Positions 25,701 through 33,691 are shown, counted from the stretch's first letter. The stretch: DNA of 64,000 nt from Faucicola osloensis_B (GCA_964211495.1 CAXORL010000004.1:209262-273261); one strand, 5' to 3'. Translations and numbers: made by a program. Notes: generated by a model not told the origin, from the letters alone.

Positions 25701-26282
25701 ATGAAATTATTAAAAGTCACCGTATTAACTGCATTTTTAGGCTTATCGGGCGTTGCAAGCGCTGAATTGGTTGCCAATATTCCACTCAATGGCTCACGCT
25801 ATGACAGCATGGAACCGATGGAATTACTTAGCCAAGCTAAAACTGGCAACCAACAAGCCCAATTCTTCCTAGCCAAACGCTACCAAAAAGGTCTCGGCAT
25901 TCAGCAAAACTTCCAACAAGCCATCCAATGGTACACCACCGCCGCCAAACAAGACATTGCACCTGCACAATTAAATCTTGCCATGATGTATATTCGTGGC
26001 GAAGGCGTGCAGCCTAATGCTGGGCAAGCGCGTTATTGGTTAGAAAAAGCAGCAAAACTTGGTGATAACCGTGCCAGCTATACCCTAGCCATGCTGGATG
26101 AAAAAGAAAAGAAATTGGTTGATGCCTACAAATGGTATGACCTAGCGGCCCGTGACGGTATGCTATCAGACCAAGTACGTACCCGCGCGCAAAGCAAAAT
26201 CGGTCAATTGGCATTAAACTTGTCATCGCAAGACATCGCCACTGCACGTAGCCGTGCGGATTCTTGGTTTCAAAGCAAGTAA
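25701..26282 (+). CDS. Exported Sel1-like (TPR) repeat protein
   Basis: A 193-aa protein with a signal peptide (LLKVTVLTAFLGLSGVASA, cleaved before ELVAN) and three to four Sel1-like repeats. These are AQFFLAKRYQKGLGIQQNFQ, AQLNLAMMYIRGEGVQPNAG and ASYTLAMLDEKEKKLVDAYK, each followed by A..WY/WL...A. Such repeats form alpha/alpha solenoids that hold protein partners in the periplasm. No specific role can be given. ATG 25701 is preferred because GGAG lies 6 bases upstream; a TTG at 25695 overlaps that site's spacing. A terminator follows. Confidence 0.85.
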   Translation: MKLLKVTVLTAFLGLSGVASAELVANIPLNGSRYDSMEPMELLSQAKTGNQQAQFFLAKRYQKGLGIQQNFQQAIQWYTTAAKQDIAPAQLNLAMMYIRGEGVQPNAGQARYWLEKAAKLGDNRASYTLAMLDEKEKKLVDAYKWYDLAARDGMLSDQVRTRAQSKIGQLALNLSSQDIATARSRADSWFQSK

Positions 26283-26335
26283 GTTTAATACAAAGAATTT
26301 TGGGTTAAGTGTTAAGCTAACCATTAAAGTCTATG

Positions 26336-26362
26336 AAACCCTAGTATTTACTAGGGTTTTTT
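26336..26362 (+). terminator. Terminator after the Sel1-repeat gene
   Basis: Stem AAACCCTAG with CTAGGGTTT around a 6-base loop, followed by a T run. It lies 53 bases after the stop codon. Confidence 0.85.
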
Positions 26363-26520
26363 GTTTTTATGGGTTAAATTAATCAAGATTGCTCGGCGCA
26401 CATTGATTGTATGAAATAGCGCATTCATGGATTTTTTTGTACAGTTTTATGCGTCAGATACTAGCGCGTTAGTCAAGTAGTTGCCACCCCAGTTTTTGCT
26501 ACCTTTTTTGGATATGCCCT

Positions 26521-27765
26521 ATGTCAAGCCCTACCCTACCGTCAAAAAATCAGCTTTGGCTGTTAGTTGCCGCCGCTGCGGCTATTTTATTGATTACGTC
26601 TGGGATTCGCCTATCGCTTGGGTTATTTATCAAACCGATTGATACTAGCGCGCATATTGGCATTGTACAAATCAGTTTTGCCTTAGCGGTGACACAGCTG
26701 ATGTGGGGCGTGTCACAGCCTGTGACAGGGGCACTGGCGGATAAGTTTGGCGCATGGCGGGTACTATTGTTCGGTACCTTGCTACTGGCGATTGGCTGTT
26801 TTAGTGTGCCGTATTTTGTCAGTGCCGGAGGTTTGGTAGTCACGCTTGGGATTTTGGTCGCATTTGGGACAGGTGCGGGTAGTTTTTCAGTGCTGATGGG
26901 GCAAGTGGCGAATCAAACCCCACCCCATATGCGCGGCACTGCGTCGGGTATTATCAATGCAGGCAGCTCGTTTGGGCAATTTTTATTTGCGCCGATTTTA
27001 CAAGGGTTAATTGCTCTGCCATTGGTAGGTTGGACAGGGGCAATGTATTTTATGGCAGGGACAAGTTTGCTGTGTTTGCCGCTAGCCTATTATCTCACGC
27101 AGGGTAACAATGCTGGTAAAGCACCTGCCGCTTCGTCTGCGGTTGCCAATAACCAAGCCCACGAAACGCTATCACAAGCCATCCGACACGCGCTTAGCGA
27201 TCGTAACTATTGGCTGCTGCATATCGGTTTTTTTACCTGTGGTTTTCATATTGCGTTTTTGGTCACTCATTTGCCGATGGAAGTGACGTTGGCGGGTCTT
27301 GGTAGCAATGTTGCCTCTTGGTCGCTGGCGTTGATTGGCTTATCGAATGTGGTGGGCAGTTTGTTTGTCGGCTGGTGTGTGGGTCATTTTCGCAGCAAAT
27401 ATATTTTGTTTTGGATGTATTTGAGCCGTACTATCTTGATTGCGATTTTCTTGATGGCACCCAAAACCGCAACGACTTTTTTTATATTTGCGGTTAGCTT
27501 GGGTCTAACTTGGCTTGCCACCGTACCCCCGACTGCGGCAACCGTCGGCAAGCTATATGGGGTCAAATATTTGGCGACCTTGTTTGGATTGGTGTTATTT
27601 AGTCACCAAGTTGGTGGGTTTTTGGGCGCCTACTTGGGGGGAATTGTGGTCTATAAATTTGGTAATTATCAGTATATGTGGTATGCCGATATGGCACTGG
27701 CTGCCTTGGCTGCTGTGCTCAATCTGCCGATTCAAGAGCCGAAAATAATGAAAGCCAATGCTTAA
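26521..27765 (+). CDS. Major facilitator superfamily transporter
   Basis: A 414-aa inner-membrane protein with about 12 hydrophobic segments, fitting the major facilitator fold. The loop between helices 2 and 3 has GALADKFGAWRVLLFG, the usual G-x-L-[AS]-D-x-x-G-x-[RK] signature. The motif PPHMRGTASGIINAGSSFGQ is typical of the loop after helix 4. A polar central loop (about residues 198-222) divides the two halves. It resembles YbfB-like and oxalate/formate-type antiporters, but substrate cannot be inferred. Its stop codon lies 2 bases from the end of the convergent DpnD-like gene. Confidence 0.88.
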   Translation: MSSPTLPSKNQLWLLVAAAAAILLITSGIRLSLGLFIKPIDTSAHIGIVQISFALAVTQLMWGVSQPVTGALADKFGAWRVLLFGTLLLAIGCFSVPYFVSAGGLVVTLGILVAFGTGAGSFSVLMGQVANQTPPHMRGTASGIINAGSSFGQFLFAPILQGLIALPLVGWTGAMYFMAGTSLLCLPLAYYLTQGNNAGKAPAASSAVANNQAHETLSQAIRHALSDRNYWLLHIGFFTCGFHIAFLVTHLPMEVTLAGLGSNVASWSLALIGLSNVVGSLFVGWCVGHFRSKYILFWMYLSRTILIAIFLMAPKTATTFFIFAVSLGLTWLATVPPTAATVGKLYGVKYLATLFGLVLFSHQVGGFLGAYLGGIVVYKFGNYQYMWYADMALAALAAVLNLPIQEPKIMKANA

Positions 27766-27767
27766 TG

Positions 27768-27941
27768 CTATGAGTGATGCCATACGCTAAAATCAGTTGT
27801 GATATGGCTGTCAGCATCTAAGACGATTTCTTCGTCTTGATAACGTTGTTTGACACTCAACAATGCCTCATCTTCGCTATGTGCGGTAACTTCTACCAAT
27901 TGACTTAACGTCTCTTTGACTTCAATATAAAAAGTTTGCAT
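27768..27941 (-). CDS. Stand-alone DpnD/PcfM-like small protein
   Basis: A 57-aa protein encoded on the minus strand; AGGA 7 bases before ATG 27941 supports it. The sequence FYIEVKETLSQLVEVTAHSE, followed by EALLSVKQRYQDEEIVLDAD, matches the C-terminal domain of DpnD/PcfM proteins as I remember it (Pfam DpnD-PcfM). dpnD is the gene of unknown function that accompanies dpnC (DpnI) in Streptococcus pneumoniae. Here only this domain is present. It lies divergent to a DpnI homologue, with 41 bases between the two start codons, so they probably share a control region. Function unknown; an accessory or control role in restriction is inference. Confidence 0.75.
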   Translation of the reverse strand: MQTFYIEVKETLSQLVEVTAHSEDEALLSVKQRYQDEEIVLDADSHITTDFSVWHHS

Positions 27942-27982
27942 AGCACTTCCTAAAATTAAATTAACAGTTTTTTAAATAAATT

Positions 27983-28753
27983 ATGCACCTATTCTTGGAT
28001 AAAAATCTTGCGGCAAATTATCAAAGTCCTTCACAAGTAGCCAGAGTGTTAACCGAAAGTTGACTACACCAAAATATTTATTGCCCCAGTTGCGGCAATG
28101 AAGCTATTGAATCATTTCAAAATAATCAACCTGTTGCCGATTTCTTCTGCTCACAATGCCATGAAGAATACGAATTAAAAAGCAAACAAGGCACAAGTAT
28201 AGGCAATAAAGTGGCTGATGGCGCATATCATACGATGCTTGAGCGAATTGCTGCTAAGAACAATCCCAGTTTTTTCTTCCTGTGCTATCGTAAAACGGAT
28301 TTGGCGGTACAGCATCTCATAGTTATCCCTAAGCATTTTTTTACACCAAACATTATTATGCCACGTGCCAAAGGCTTGCCGACTCGACCCAACTACATCA
28401 TGTGCTCAATGGATATCAGCCAACTGCCTACAAGTGGTAAGATTTCTTTAGTGACCAATGGCAATATCGTTGCCAAAGACACAGTCATTGAGCAATGGCA
28501 ACAACATTTATTTTTACGTCAAACCACTGCCAAGCAAAAAGGTTGGCTGTTGGCAATTATGCAATGTGTTGAAAAGCTGCCTAATCCCAATTTTACCCTC
28601 AAAGATATTTATGCCTACGCGCCAATACTTGCCAAACAATTTCCAAGCAATCAACATATTCATGCTAAAATTCGCCAACAATTACAAATTTTAAGAGACA
28701 AACATCTCATTGAATTTCTGGGTAACGGCAACTATCGCAAAATACCCTATTAA
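27983..28753 (+). pseudogene. DpnI-like methyl-directed restriction endonuclease, interrupted by in-frame TGA at codon 27
   Basis: From ATG 27983 the frame encodes 256 codon positions that follow DpnI of Streptococcus pneumoniae (254 aa, from memory), ungapped in the first 70. DpnI cuts GATC only when the adenine is methylated. Zinc cysteines are at 34, 37, 56 and 59 (IYCPSCGN and FFCSQC), and the PD-(D/E)xK catalytic residues are Asp53 (PVADFF), Glu64 and Lys66 (YELKSK). The C-terminal winged-helix domain keeps the Trp of KQKGWLLAI and ends IRQQLQILRDKHLIEFLGNG. Codon 27 is TGA (28061-28063), where DpnI has Trp27 (TGG), a one-base change. Restart sites after it (GTG 28211, codon 77) would miss the catalytic core. 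So the gene is probably inactive unless the stop is read through or is a sequencing error. Confidence 0.88.
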
Positions 28754-28769
28754 AATTTGAGAAAAAGCA

Positions 28770-29068
28770 ATGACACTATTTATCCAGACAACTGATTTTA
28801 AAAAGATTGCCCAATGTGAATTTGAAAACTTCTATGCCAGTTATATCGACTTTGAACAACAAGAATGGCAGTTTATACAACGCCCGAATGAGGAAAAAGA
28901 CGTAGAAATTTCTTATTTGTTTCAATTTGATAGAATCGAGTTGATAGAATCGAGCATAGTGACTATGTTGAGATTTTTCATAATGGCATGGATGAAGCGT
29001 TTATCCAAAACAATATTCTAAATGTTATTCAAAGCCATCTGCCTAATGTTCATTACTATTTTGACTAA
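28770..29068 (+). pseudogene. Small unknown gene frameshifted by a 14-bp tandem duplication
   Basis: ATG 28770 opens a frame 16 bases after the DpnI-like gene. As it stands it stops at 29021 (83 aa) with a C-terminus that looks non-native. Bases 28929-28942 and 28943-28954 carry the same 12-base sequence GATAGAATCGAG, separated by TT, so 14 extra bases shift the frame. Removing one copy restores 94 aa that end ...IFHNGMDEAFIQNNILNVIQ and then SHLPNVHYYFD, at TAA 29066-29068, 5 bases before ispE. The restored protein is small, acidic and aromatic-rich. I do not recognise a family. Position suggests it belonged to the restriction cassette, but this is inference. Confidence 0.7.
28929..28954 (+). 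repeat. Direct repeat that causes a frameshift
   Basis: Two copies of GATAGAATCGAG (28929-28940 and 28943-28954), 14 bases apart start to start. Because 14 is not a multiple of three, gain or loss of one copy switches the reading frame of the surrounding gene. Confidence 0.95.
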
Positions 29069-29073
29069 AATTT

Positions 29074-29979
29074 ATGCCGACCATTACCCAACAATCCCCT
29101 GCCAAAATCAATCTATTTTTACATATTACCGGTAAACGCCCCGATGGCTATCACAATCTACAAACCGTATTTCGGCTGATAGATTTGTACGATACGCTCA
29201 CTTTTAGTCATACGGATAAAACCATTGGCGACAACTTGCCGGTCGCCCTTACCAATGCCGAGCACGTCACCGACAACCCTGCCGACAATCTGATTATTAA
29301 AGCGGCCATTGCCTTATTAACCTTTGCCAAAAATCATCAAATCTTGAGTGACTCGCAAATAGCCCAATTACCGATTGTTGATATTCACCTCGATAAACAC
29401 ATTCCGATGGGGGCAGGTTTGGGAGGGGGTTCGTCTAATTGTGCGACAGCCCTAATGACGCTCAATACCTTATGGAAAATAGGATTGAGCAATGAGCAGC
29501 TACGCCTCATCGGCGCAAAATTAGGCGCAGATGTACCGATATTTATTTTTGGCAAAGACGCCATTGCTGAAGGCATTGGAGAGATTTTAACGCCGATTGA
29601 CTTGCCTGCGCAGCAATTTTTATTGTTAAAACCCGATGCCCATATCAGCACGGCTGAACTTTTCGCTCATCCGCTGCTAAAACGGGATTGCGCAAGCCTT
29701 TCCCATGACTATTTGCAAAGCCATTGCCATGCCTTTACCGATCAGTTAACTGATGGCTTTACCAATGTTTTTGAACCTGTGGTATGTGCCTTATCTGCAG
29801 ACGTCAACGCCGCGATGAATGTTTTAATGACGCTTGCCGCCAACACCCACGCCACACCGCGCATGACGGGCTCAGGGAGTTGTGTGTTTTTGCCAGTACC
29901 TAGCGATTTTGATAAAAATAGCATCAAACACTGGCTACAATCCTCACCTTTTCAGGCGTATTGGGTGCATACGCTGTAA
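29074..29979 (+). CDS. ispE: 4-diphosphocytidyl-2-C-methyl-D-erythritol kinase
   Basis: GHMP-family kinase of the MEP pathway; it phosphorylates CDP-methylerythritol with ATP on the way to isoprenoids. The 301-aa protein starts with the diagnostic SPAKINLFLHITGKRPDGYH, including the catalytic lysine. The ATP-binding loop reads HIPMGAGLGGGSSNCATAL, and the C-terminal glycine motif is MTGSGSCVF. ispE commonly sits upstream of tRNA-Gln and prs in gammaproteobacteria, as here (with lolB often before it; not seen here). Confidence 0.97.
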   Translation: MPTITQQSPAKINLFLHITGKRPDGYHNLQTVFRLIDLYDTLTFSHTDKTIGDNLPVALTNAEHVTDNPADNLIIKAAIALLTFAKNHQILSDSQIAQLPIVDIHLDKHIPMGAGLGGGSSNCATALMTLNTLWKIGLSNEQLRLIGAKLGADVPIFIFGKDAIAEGIGEILTPIDLPAQQFLLLKPDAHISTAELFAHPLLKRDCASLSHDYLQSHCHAFTDQLTDGFTNVFEPVVCALSADVNAAMNVLMTLAANTHATPRMTGSGSCVFLPVPSDFDKNSIKHWLQSSPFQAYWVHTL

Positions 29980-30036
29980 CAAAATTTTGAAAAATCAACA
30001 ATTGCAAAAATTTTGGTGTTTATGCCCAAAAAAAGC

Positions 30037-30064
30037 TTGCAATTTTATGTTTTTTGGTTAAAAT
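30037..30064 (+). promoter_or_regulatory. Promoter for the first tRNA-Gln
   Basis: TTGCAA (30037-30042) and TAAAAT (30059-30064) with a 16-base spacer lie 14 bases upstream of the mature tRNA 5' end. Both hexamers match the sigma-70 consensus at four or five positions. Confidence 0.6.
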
Positions 30065-30078
30065 ATCGCTTCCAATAT

Positions 30079-30154
30079 AGGGGTATCGCCAAGTTGGTAA
30101 GGCACCAGGTTTTGATCCTGGCATCCGTTGGTTCGAGTCCAGCTACCCCTGCCA
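30079..30154 (+). tRNA. tRNA-Gln (anticodon UUG), copy 1
   Basis: A complete cloverleaf can be drawn by hand. The acceptor stem is AGGGGTA with TACCCCT. The anticodon stem is CAGG/CCTG around the loop TTTTGAT, with anticodon TTG reading CAA. The T-arm is GTTGG-TTCGAGT-CCAGC. The discriminator base is G and CCA is encoded (30152-30154). It differs from copy 2 only in the variable loop (CATCC here). Confidence 0.97.
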
Positions 30155-30236
30155 TATTCAAAGATGTACGGATTTTGTTGTGCATCACGTAGTAAAAGTT
30201 TTGTCATAAAATCTGCGCTGTTCAAGACATTTTACA

Positions 30237-30265
30237 TTGACAAAATTGCCTAAAATCGGTATAGT
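30237..30265 (+). promoter_or_regulatory. Promoter for the second tRNA-Gln
   Basis: A perfect -35 TTGACA (30237-30242), an optimal 17-base spacer and TATAGT (30260-30265, five of six matches) lie 12 bases upstream of the second tRNA. It is a strong promoter independent of the first. Confidence 0.75.
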
Positions 30266-30277
30266 TCGCACCGTCAC

Positions 30278-30353
30278 AGGGGTATCGCCAAGTTGGTAAG
30301 GCACCAGGTTTTGATCCTGGCATTCGTTGGTTCGAGTCCAGCTACCCCTGCCA
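30278..30353 (+). tRNA. tRNA-Gln (anticodon UUG), copy 2
   Basis: Identical to copy 1 except for one base in the variable loop (CATTC instead of CATCC). The encoded CCA is at 30351-30353. It has its own near-consensus promoter and is followed 46 bases later by a terminator. Confidence 0.97.
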
Positions 30354-30399
30354 TTTTCTTTACTAACCCATTTTTAGTAGTTGACGTAATGACGTTTTT

Positions 30400-30438
30400 C
30401 TCATCCTAATTGTAAAAGTTAGTTGATGAGTTTTTTTT
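30400..30438 (+). terminator. Terminator after tRNA-Gln copy 2
   Basis: CTCATCCTAA pairs with TTAG-TT-GATGAG (two-base bulge) and is followed by eight T residues. It separates the tRNA genes from prs. Confidence 0.75.
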
Positions 30439-30481
30439 GTTTGATGAAACCGTCGTTGGTCTAGAAAAATAGGACTCGCAT

Positions 30482-31432
30482 ATGCCTTATTTGGCAATTT
30501 TTACCGGAAATGCCCATCCAGAATTGGCAAAAAATGTCACCAATCACTTACATATTCCGCTAGGACGTGCCGATGTGACGCGTTTTTCGGATGGTGAAGT
30601 CGCGGTTGAAATCCAAGAAAATGTACGTGGTAAAGACGTCTTTATCCTACAATCAACTTGCTCACCGACCAATGACAATTTGATGGAAATCATGGTAATG
30701 GCAGATGCCTTGCGCCGTGCCAGTGCAGGTCGTATTACGGCAGTGATGCCCTATTTTGGTTATGCACGTCAAGACCGTCGTCCTCGCTCAGCGCGTGTAC
30801 CTATCTCAGCAAAAGTGGTCGCTGATATGCTCAATATCGTGAGCATTGACCGTGTTGTTACCGTCGATTTGCACTCAGACCAGATTCAAGGTTTCTTTGA
30901 TATCCCTGTAGACAATATTTACGGTACGCCGGTTTTATTTAAAGATTTGCGTGAGCAAAAATACGATAACTTGATGGTAGTATCCCCTGACGTGGGCGGT
31001 GTGGTGCGTGCCCGTGCGATGGCAAAACAGTTGGGCGATGCCGACATGGCCATTATCGATAAACGCCGCGCCAAAGCCAATGAATCAGAAGTGATGCATA
31101 TCATCGGTGATGTTAAAGACCGGGATTGCGTGATTATCGATGATATGGTGGATACTGCAGGTACCCTGTGTAAAGCCGCTGCCGCATTAAAAGACCGTGG
31201 CGCGCGCCGGGTGGTGGGTTATATCACCCACCCCGTATTGTCAGGTAAAGCAATTCAAACAATTGCGGCGTCAGTGCTTGATGAACTTGTCGTAACCGAT
31301 ACTATCCCACTGTCAGATGCCGCAAAAAACACAGGCAAGATTCGCCAAGTGACCATTGCGCCTATGCTGGCTGAAGCGCTACGTCGTATCAACAATGAAG
31401 AATCATTGAGTGCGATGTTTGACATTATGTAG
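30482..31432 (+). CDS. prs: Ribose-phosphate pyrophosphokinase
   Basis: Makes phosphoribosyl pyrophosphate (PRPP) from ribose 5-phosphate and ATP, feeding purine, pyrimidine, histidine and NAD synthesis. The 316-aa protein is full length. Segments RFSDGEVAVEIQENVRGKDV, PYFGYARQDRRPRSARVPIS, VVTVDLHSDQIQGFF with metal-binding residues and the PRPP loop DCVIIDDMVDTAGTL are all present. A terminator follows. No riboswitch-like structure is evident in the short gap after the tRNA terminator. Confidence 0.99.
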   Translation: MPYLAIFTGNAHPELAKNVTNHLHIPLGRADVTRFSDGEVAVEIQENVRGKDVFILQSTCSPTNDNLMEIMVMADALRRASAGRITAVMPYFGYARQDRRPRSARVPISAKVVADMLNIVSIDRVVTVDLHSDQIQGFFDIPVDNIYGTPVLFKDLREQKYDNLMVVSPDVGGVVRARAMAKQLGDADMAIIDKRRAKANESEVMHIIGDVKDRDCVIIDDMVDTAGTLCKAAAALKDRGARRVVGYITHPVLSGKAIQTIAASVLDELVVTDTIPLSDAAKNTGKIRQVTIAPMLAEALRRINNEESLSAMFDIM

Positions 31433-31563
31433 GTGATTTTAAGCAGTGTTAGCCAGCATGCAGAATGCGGGCTTATTGGTTCCGTCCATGTTGCTATTGT
31501 TAACTTGTTATTTGTAAAACAATTGTTAAAGTTTTGCCATTTTTTAAAAAAGTGGCGCATAAC

Positions 31564-31595
31564 GCATAAATTGGTCGCAAATTTATGCTTTTTTT
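31564..31595 (+). terminator. Terminator after prs
   Basis: GCATAAATT pairs perfectly with AATTTATGC around a 7-base loop and is followed by seven T residues. It ends the prs transcript before rplY. Confidence 0.85.
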
Positions 31596-31706
31596 CACTC
31601 GCTAGTCACTTGCTAATCTTTTTACCTAAAGCTTTGTAAGTAAAGGCAAAAAAGCCAAGTCATACTGACAAGGCACCTATGACTAGCCTAACCCAAGGAA
31701 ACTCCC

Positions 31707-32432
31707 ATGAGTAACCAAACTTTTGAATTAAACGCTGTCGTACGTGGCGATGAGTTACAAGGTAAAGGTGCGAGCCGCCGCCTTCGTAAACAAAACCTAG
31801 TACCAGCAATCGTATACGGTGCAGACAAAGAGCCAGCCTCTATTGCTATCCGTTACAATGAATTGATTAAATCACTTGAAACGGAAAGTTTCTTCTCTCA
31901 CATTTTGACCATCAACGTAGAAGGTCAAGGTACGGAAGAAGTGGTGATTAAAGCACTACAACGTCATCCAGCCAAAAACACCCCAATGCATGCTGACTTC
32001 CAACGTATCGTCCGTGGTCAAGCGATGCACATCACTGTTCCTGTACACTATGTAGGCGCTGAAGATGCACCAGGTCATAAAGCAGGCGGTATCTTTGTAT
32101 CGAATGCCACTGAACTTGAAATCACTGCCATTCCTTCAAAAATCCCAGAATACTTGACAGTCGATGTATCTGGCATGAACGTCGGTGATTCGATTCACTT
32201 GTTAGATATCCAGTTACCTGAAGGCGTTGCCATTCGTGAGCTTGAAGTGACTGAACCGTTTAACCGTACTGTGGCTACTATGCAAGCGCCAACGGTGGAA
32301 GTTGAAGAGCCAATCGAGCCAGAAGCAAATGAAGAAGCTGCCGGTACTCGTGATCCTGAAGGTGACGAAGAAGCACGTAAGCTTCAAGCACAAGATGACA
32401 CCCATGATGCCCCAAAATCTGATGATGAATAA
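31707..32432 (+). CDS. rplY: 50S ribosomal protein L25 / general stress protein Ctc
   Basis: 5S rRNA-binding protein of the large subunit, 241 aa, so of the long CTC-type form with two domains (E. coli L25 has only about 94 aa). The first domain contains RGDELQGKGASRRLRKQNLV and PAIVYGADKEP; the second runs to about residue 195. A Glu/Asp-rich low-complexity tail ends the protein. AAGGAAAC lies just before the ATG. pth follows after 37 bases, the conserved rplY-pth pair. Confidence 0.95.
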   Translation: MSNQTFELNAVVRGDELQGKGASRRLRKQNLVPAIVYGADKEPASIAIRYNELIKSLETESFFSHILTINVEGQGTEEVVIKALQRHPAKNTPMHADFQRIVRGQAMHITVPVHYVGAEDAPGHKAGGIFVSNATELEITAIPSKIPEYLTVDVSGMNVGDSIHLLDIQLPEGVAIRELEVTEPFNRTVATMQAPTVEVEEPIEPEANEEAAGTRDPEGDEEARKLQAQDDTHDAPKSDDE

Positions 32433-32469
32433 TCATTTATCATTTGCCGCTTAAGTTGGAATAATCAGC

Positions 32470-33057
32470 GTGTCAAAACTGAAACTGATTGTCGGACTTG
32501 GCAACCCAGGTCAGCAGTATGCCCAAACACGGCATAATGCTGGCTTTTGGTTTGTGGAGCGTATAAGCGAGACGTTTAACATCACCATGACGTTGGATAA
32601 AAAATTTCATGGTTTGGTTGGACGTGGCGTAGTGTATGGCATGGATGTACGCTTATTGTTACCGCATACTTTTATGAATAAATCAGGGGAAGCGGTGGTG
32701 CCGATGGTGAATTTCTATGGCATCCACAATGACGAACTGCTGATTGTTCATGATGAGCTTGACCTTGATGTGGGTCGTATGCGCTTAAAAACAGGCGGTG
32801 GTCATGGCGGTCATAACGGACTGCGTGATATCGTCCCGCATATCGGCGCGGATTTTCACCGTTTACGTTTGGGGATTGGTCATCCAGGACATAAGTCCAA
32901 AGTATCGGGTTATGTGCTTGGCAAACCGACCGCTGATGAGCAAATCGCATTTGACAGTATGCTAGATGCTGCCATGCGTACCCTGCCCGATTTGGTGACA
33001 GGTGACTTAGCCAAAGCCCAGCAAGCCATCAATAGTTTTAAACTACCTAATGCCTAA
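32470..33057 (+). CDS. pth: Peptidyl-tRNA hydrolase
   Basis: Releases tRNA from peptidyl-tRNAs that drop off the ribosome. The 195-aa protein starts at GTG 32470. Asn12 (LIVGLGNPGQQYAQTRHN), catalytic His22, and LLLPHTFMNKSGEAV and HDELDLDVGRMRLKTGGG match the family exactly. rplY upstream is the usual partner. Confidence 0.98.
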   Translation: MSKLKLIVGLGNPGQQYAQTRHNAGFWFVERISETFNITMTLDKKFHGLVGRGVVYGMDVRLLLPHTFMNKSGEAVVPMVNFYGIHNDELLIVHDELDLDVGRMRLKTGGGHGGHNGLRDIVPHIGADFHRLRLGIGHPGHKSKVSGYVLGKPTADEQIAFDSMLDAAMRTLPDLVTGDLAKAQQAINSFKLPNA

Positions 33058-33271
33058 CGTTAACCAAAGGACAAGATTGATAAATCTTAGGGTCTATCCT
33101 TGAACTTTTATTTTCCTTCCATATATTGATTGCAAGATGGATGAATTTCTCACCTGATATTTCAATCATGTTTAACTTTTATCGAGTTGGTTAATAGCCT
33201 CTCATGACTAGCCTGCTCACTTTTACCACAATGACGCGTATCGCGTTAACCTGACAAGGTAAGGAACGATC

Positions 33272-33652
33272 ATGTTATTAACCCTATTAAAAGCCAAACT
33301 TCACCGCGCGCGTGTGACCCATTGTGAGCTTCACTACGAAGGTTCATGTGGCATTGATAGCGAGTTACTCGACTTGGCGGGCATCCGTGAGAACGAATCA
33401 ATCGACATTTATAATGTCAACAACGGTAAACGTTTTCGCACCTATGCGATTCGTGCAGAAGCAGGCTCAAAAATGATTTCGCTCAACGGCGCAGCCGCTC
33501 ACATGGCGGATTTAGGCGATGTGGTGATTATCGCTGCCTACGCGCAAATGGATGAGAAAGAAGCCGACAACCATCATCCACGCTTGGTTTACCTTGATGA
33601 AGGTAATATTGTTAAAGACACTGCCAACGTGATTCCTGTACAAGTTTCTTAA
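33272..33652 (+). CDS. panD: Aspartate 1-decarboxylase
   Basis: Pyruvoyl enzyme that makes beta-alanine for pantothenate and coenzyme A. The 126-aa proenzyme cleaves itself between Gly24 and Ser25 (HYEGSCGID); Ser25 becomes the pyruvoyl group. NNGKRFRTYAIRAEAGSKMI and LNGAAAHMADLGDVVIIAAY are family segments. AAGGA lies 6 bases before the ATG. The 214 bases upstream hold no gene. A terminator follows. Confidence 0.98.
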   Translation: MLLTLLKAKLHRARVTHCELHYEGSCGIDSELLDLAGIRENESIDIYNVNNGKRFRTYAIRAEAGSKMISLNGAAAHMADLGDVVIIAAYAQMDEKEADNHHPRLVYLDEGNIVKDTANVIPVQVS

Positions 33653-33691
33653 CACCCCTTTATCGTTACCACAAATGTGCAAATAAATTAG

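Noticed and set aside
28211..28753. Shorter gene starting at GTG 28211 inside the DpnI-like frame
   Set aside because: It would begin at codon 77 and lack both the zinc site and Asp53/Glu64/Lys66. The homology continues upstream across the TGA, so it is the tail of a broken longer gene.
28770..29021. Intact 83-aa gene
   Set aside because: The last part depends on a 14-base duplication. The alternative frame gives a longer product that ends neatly before ispE, so I treat the present frame as shifted.
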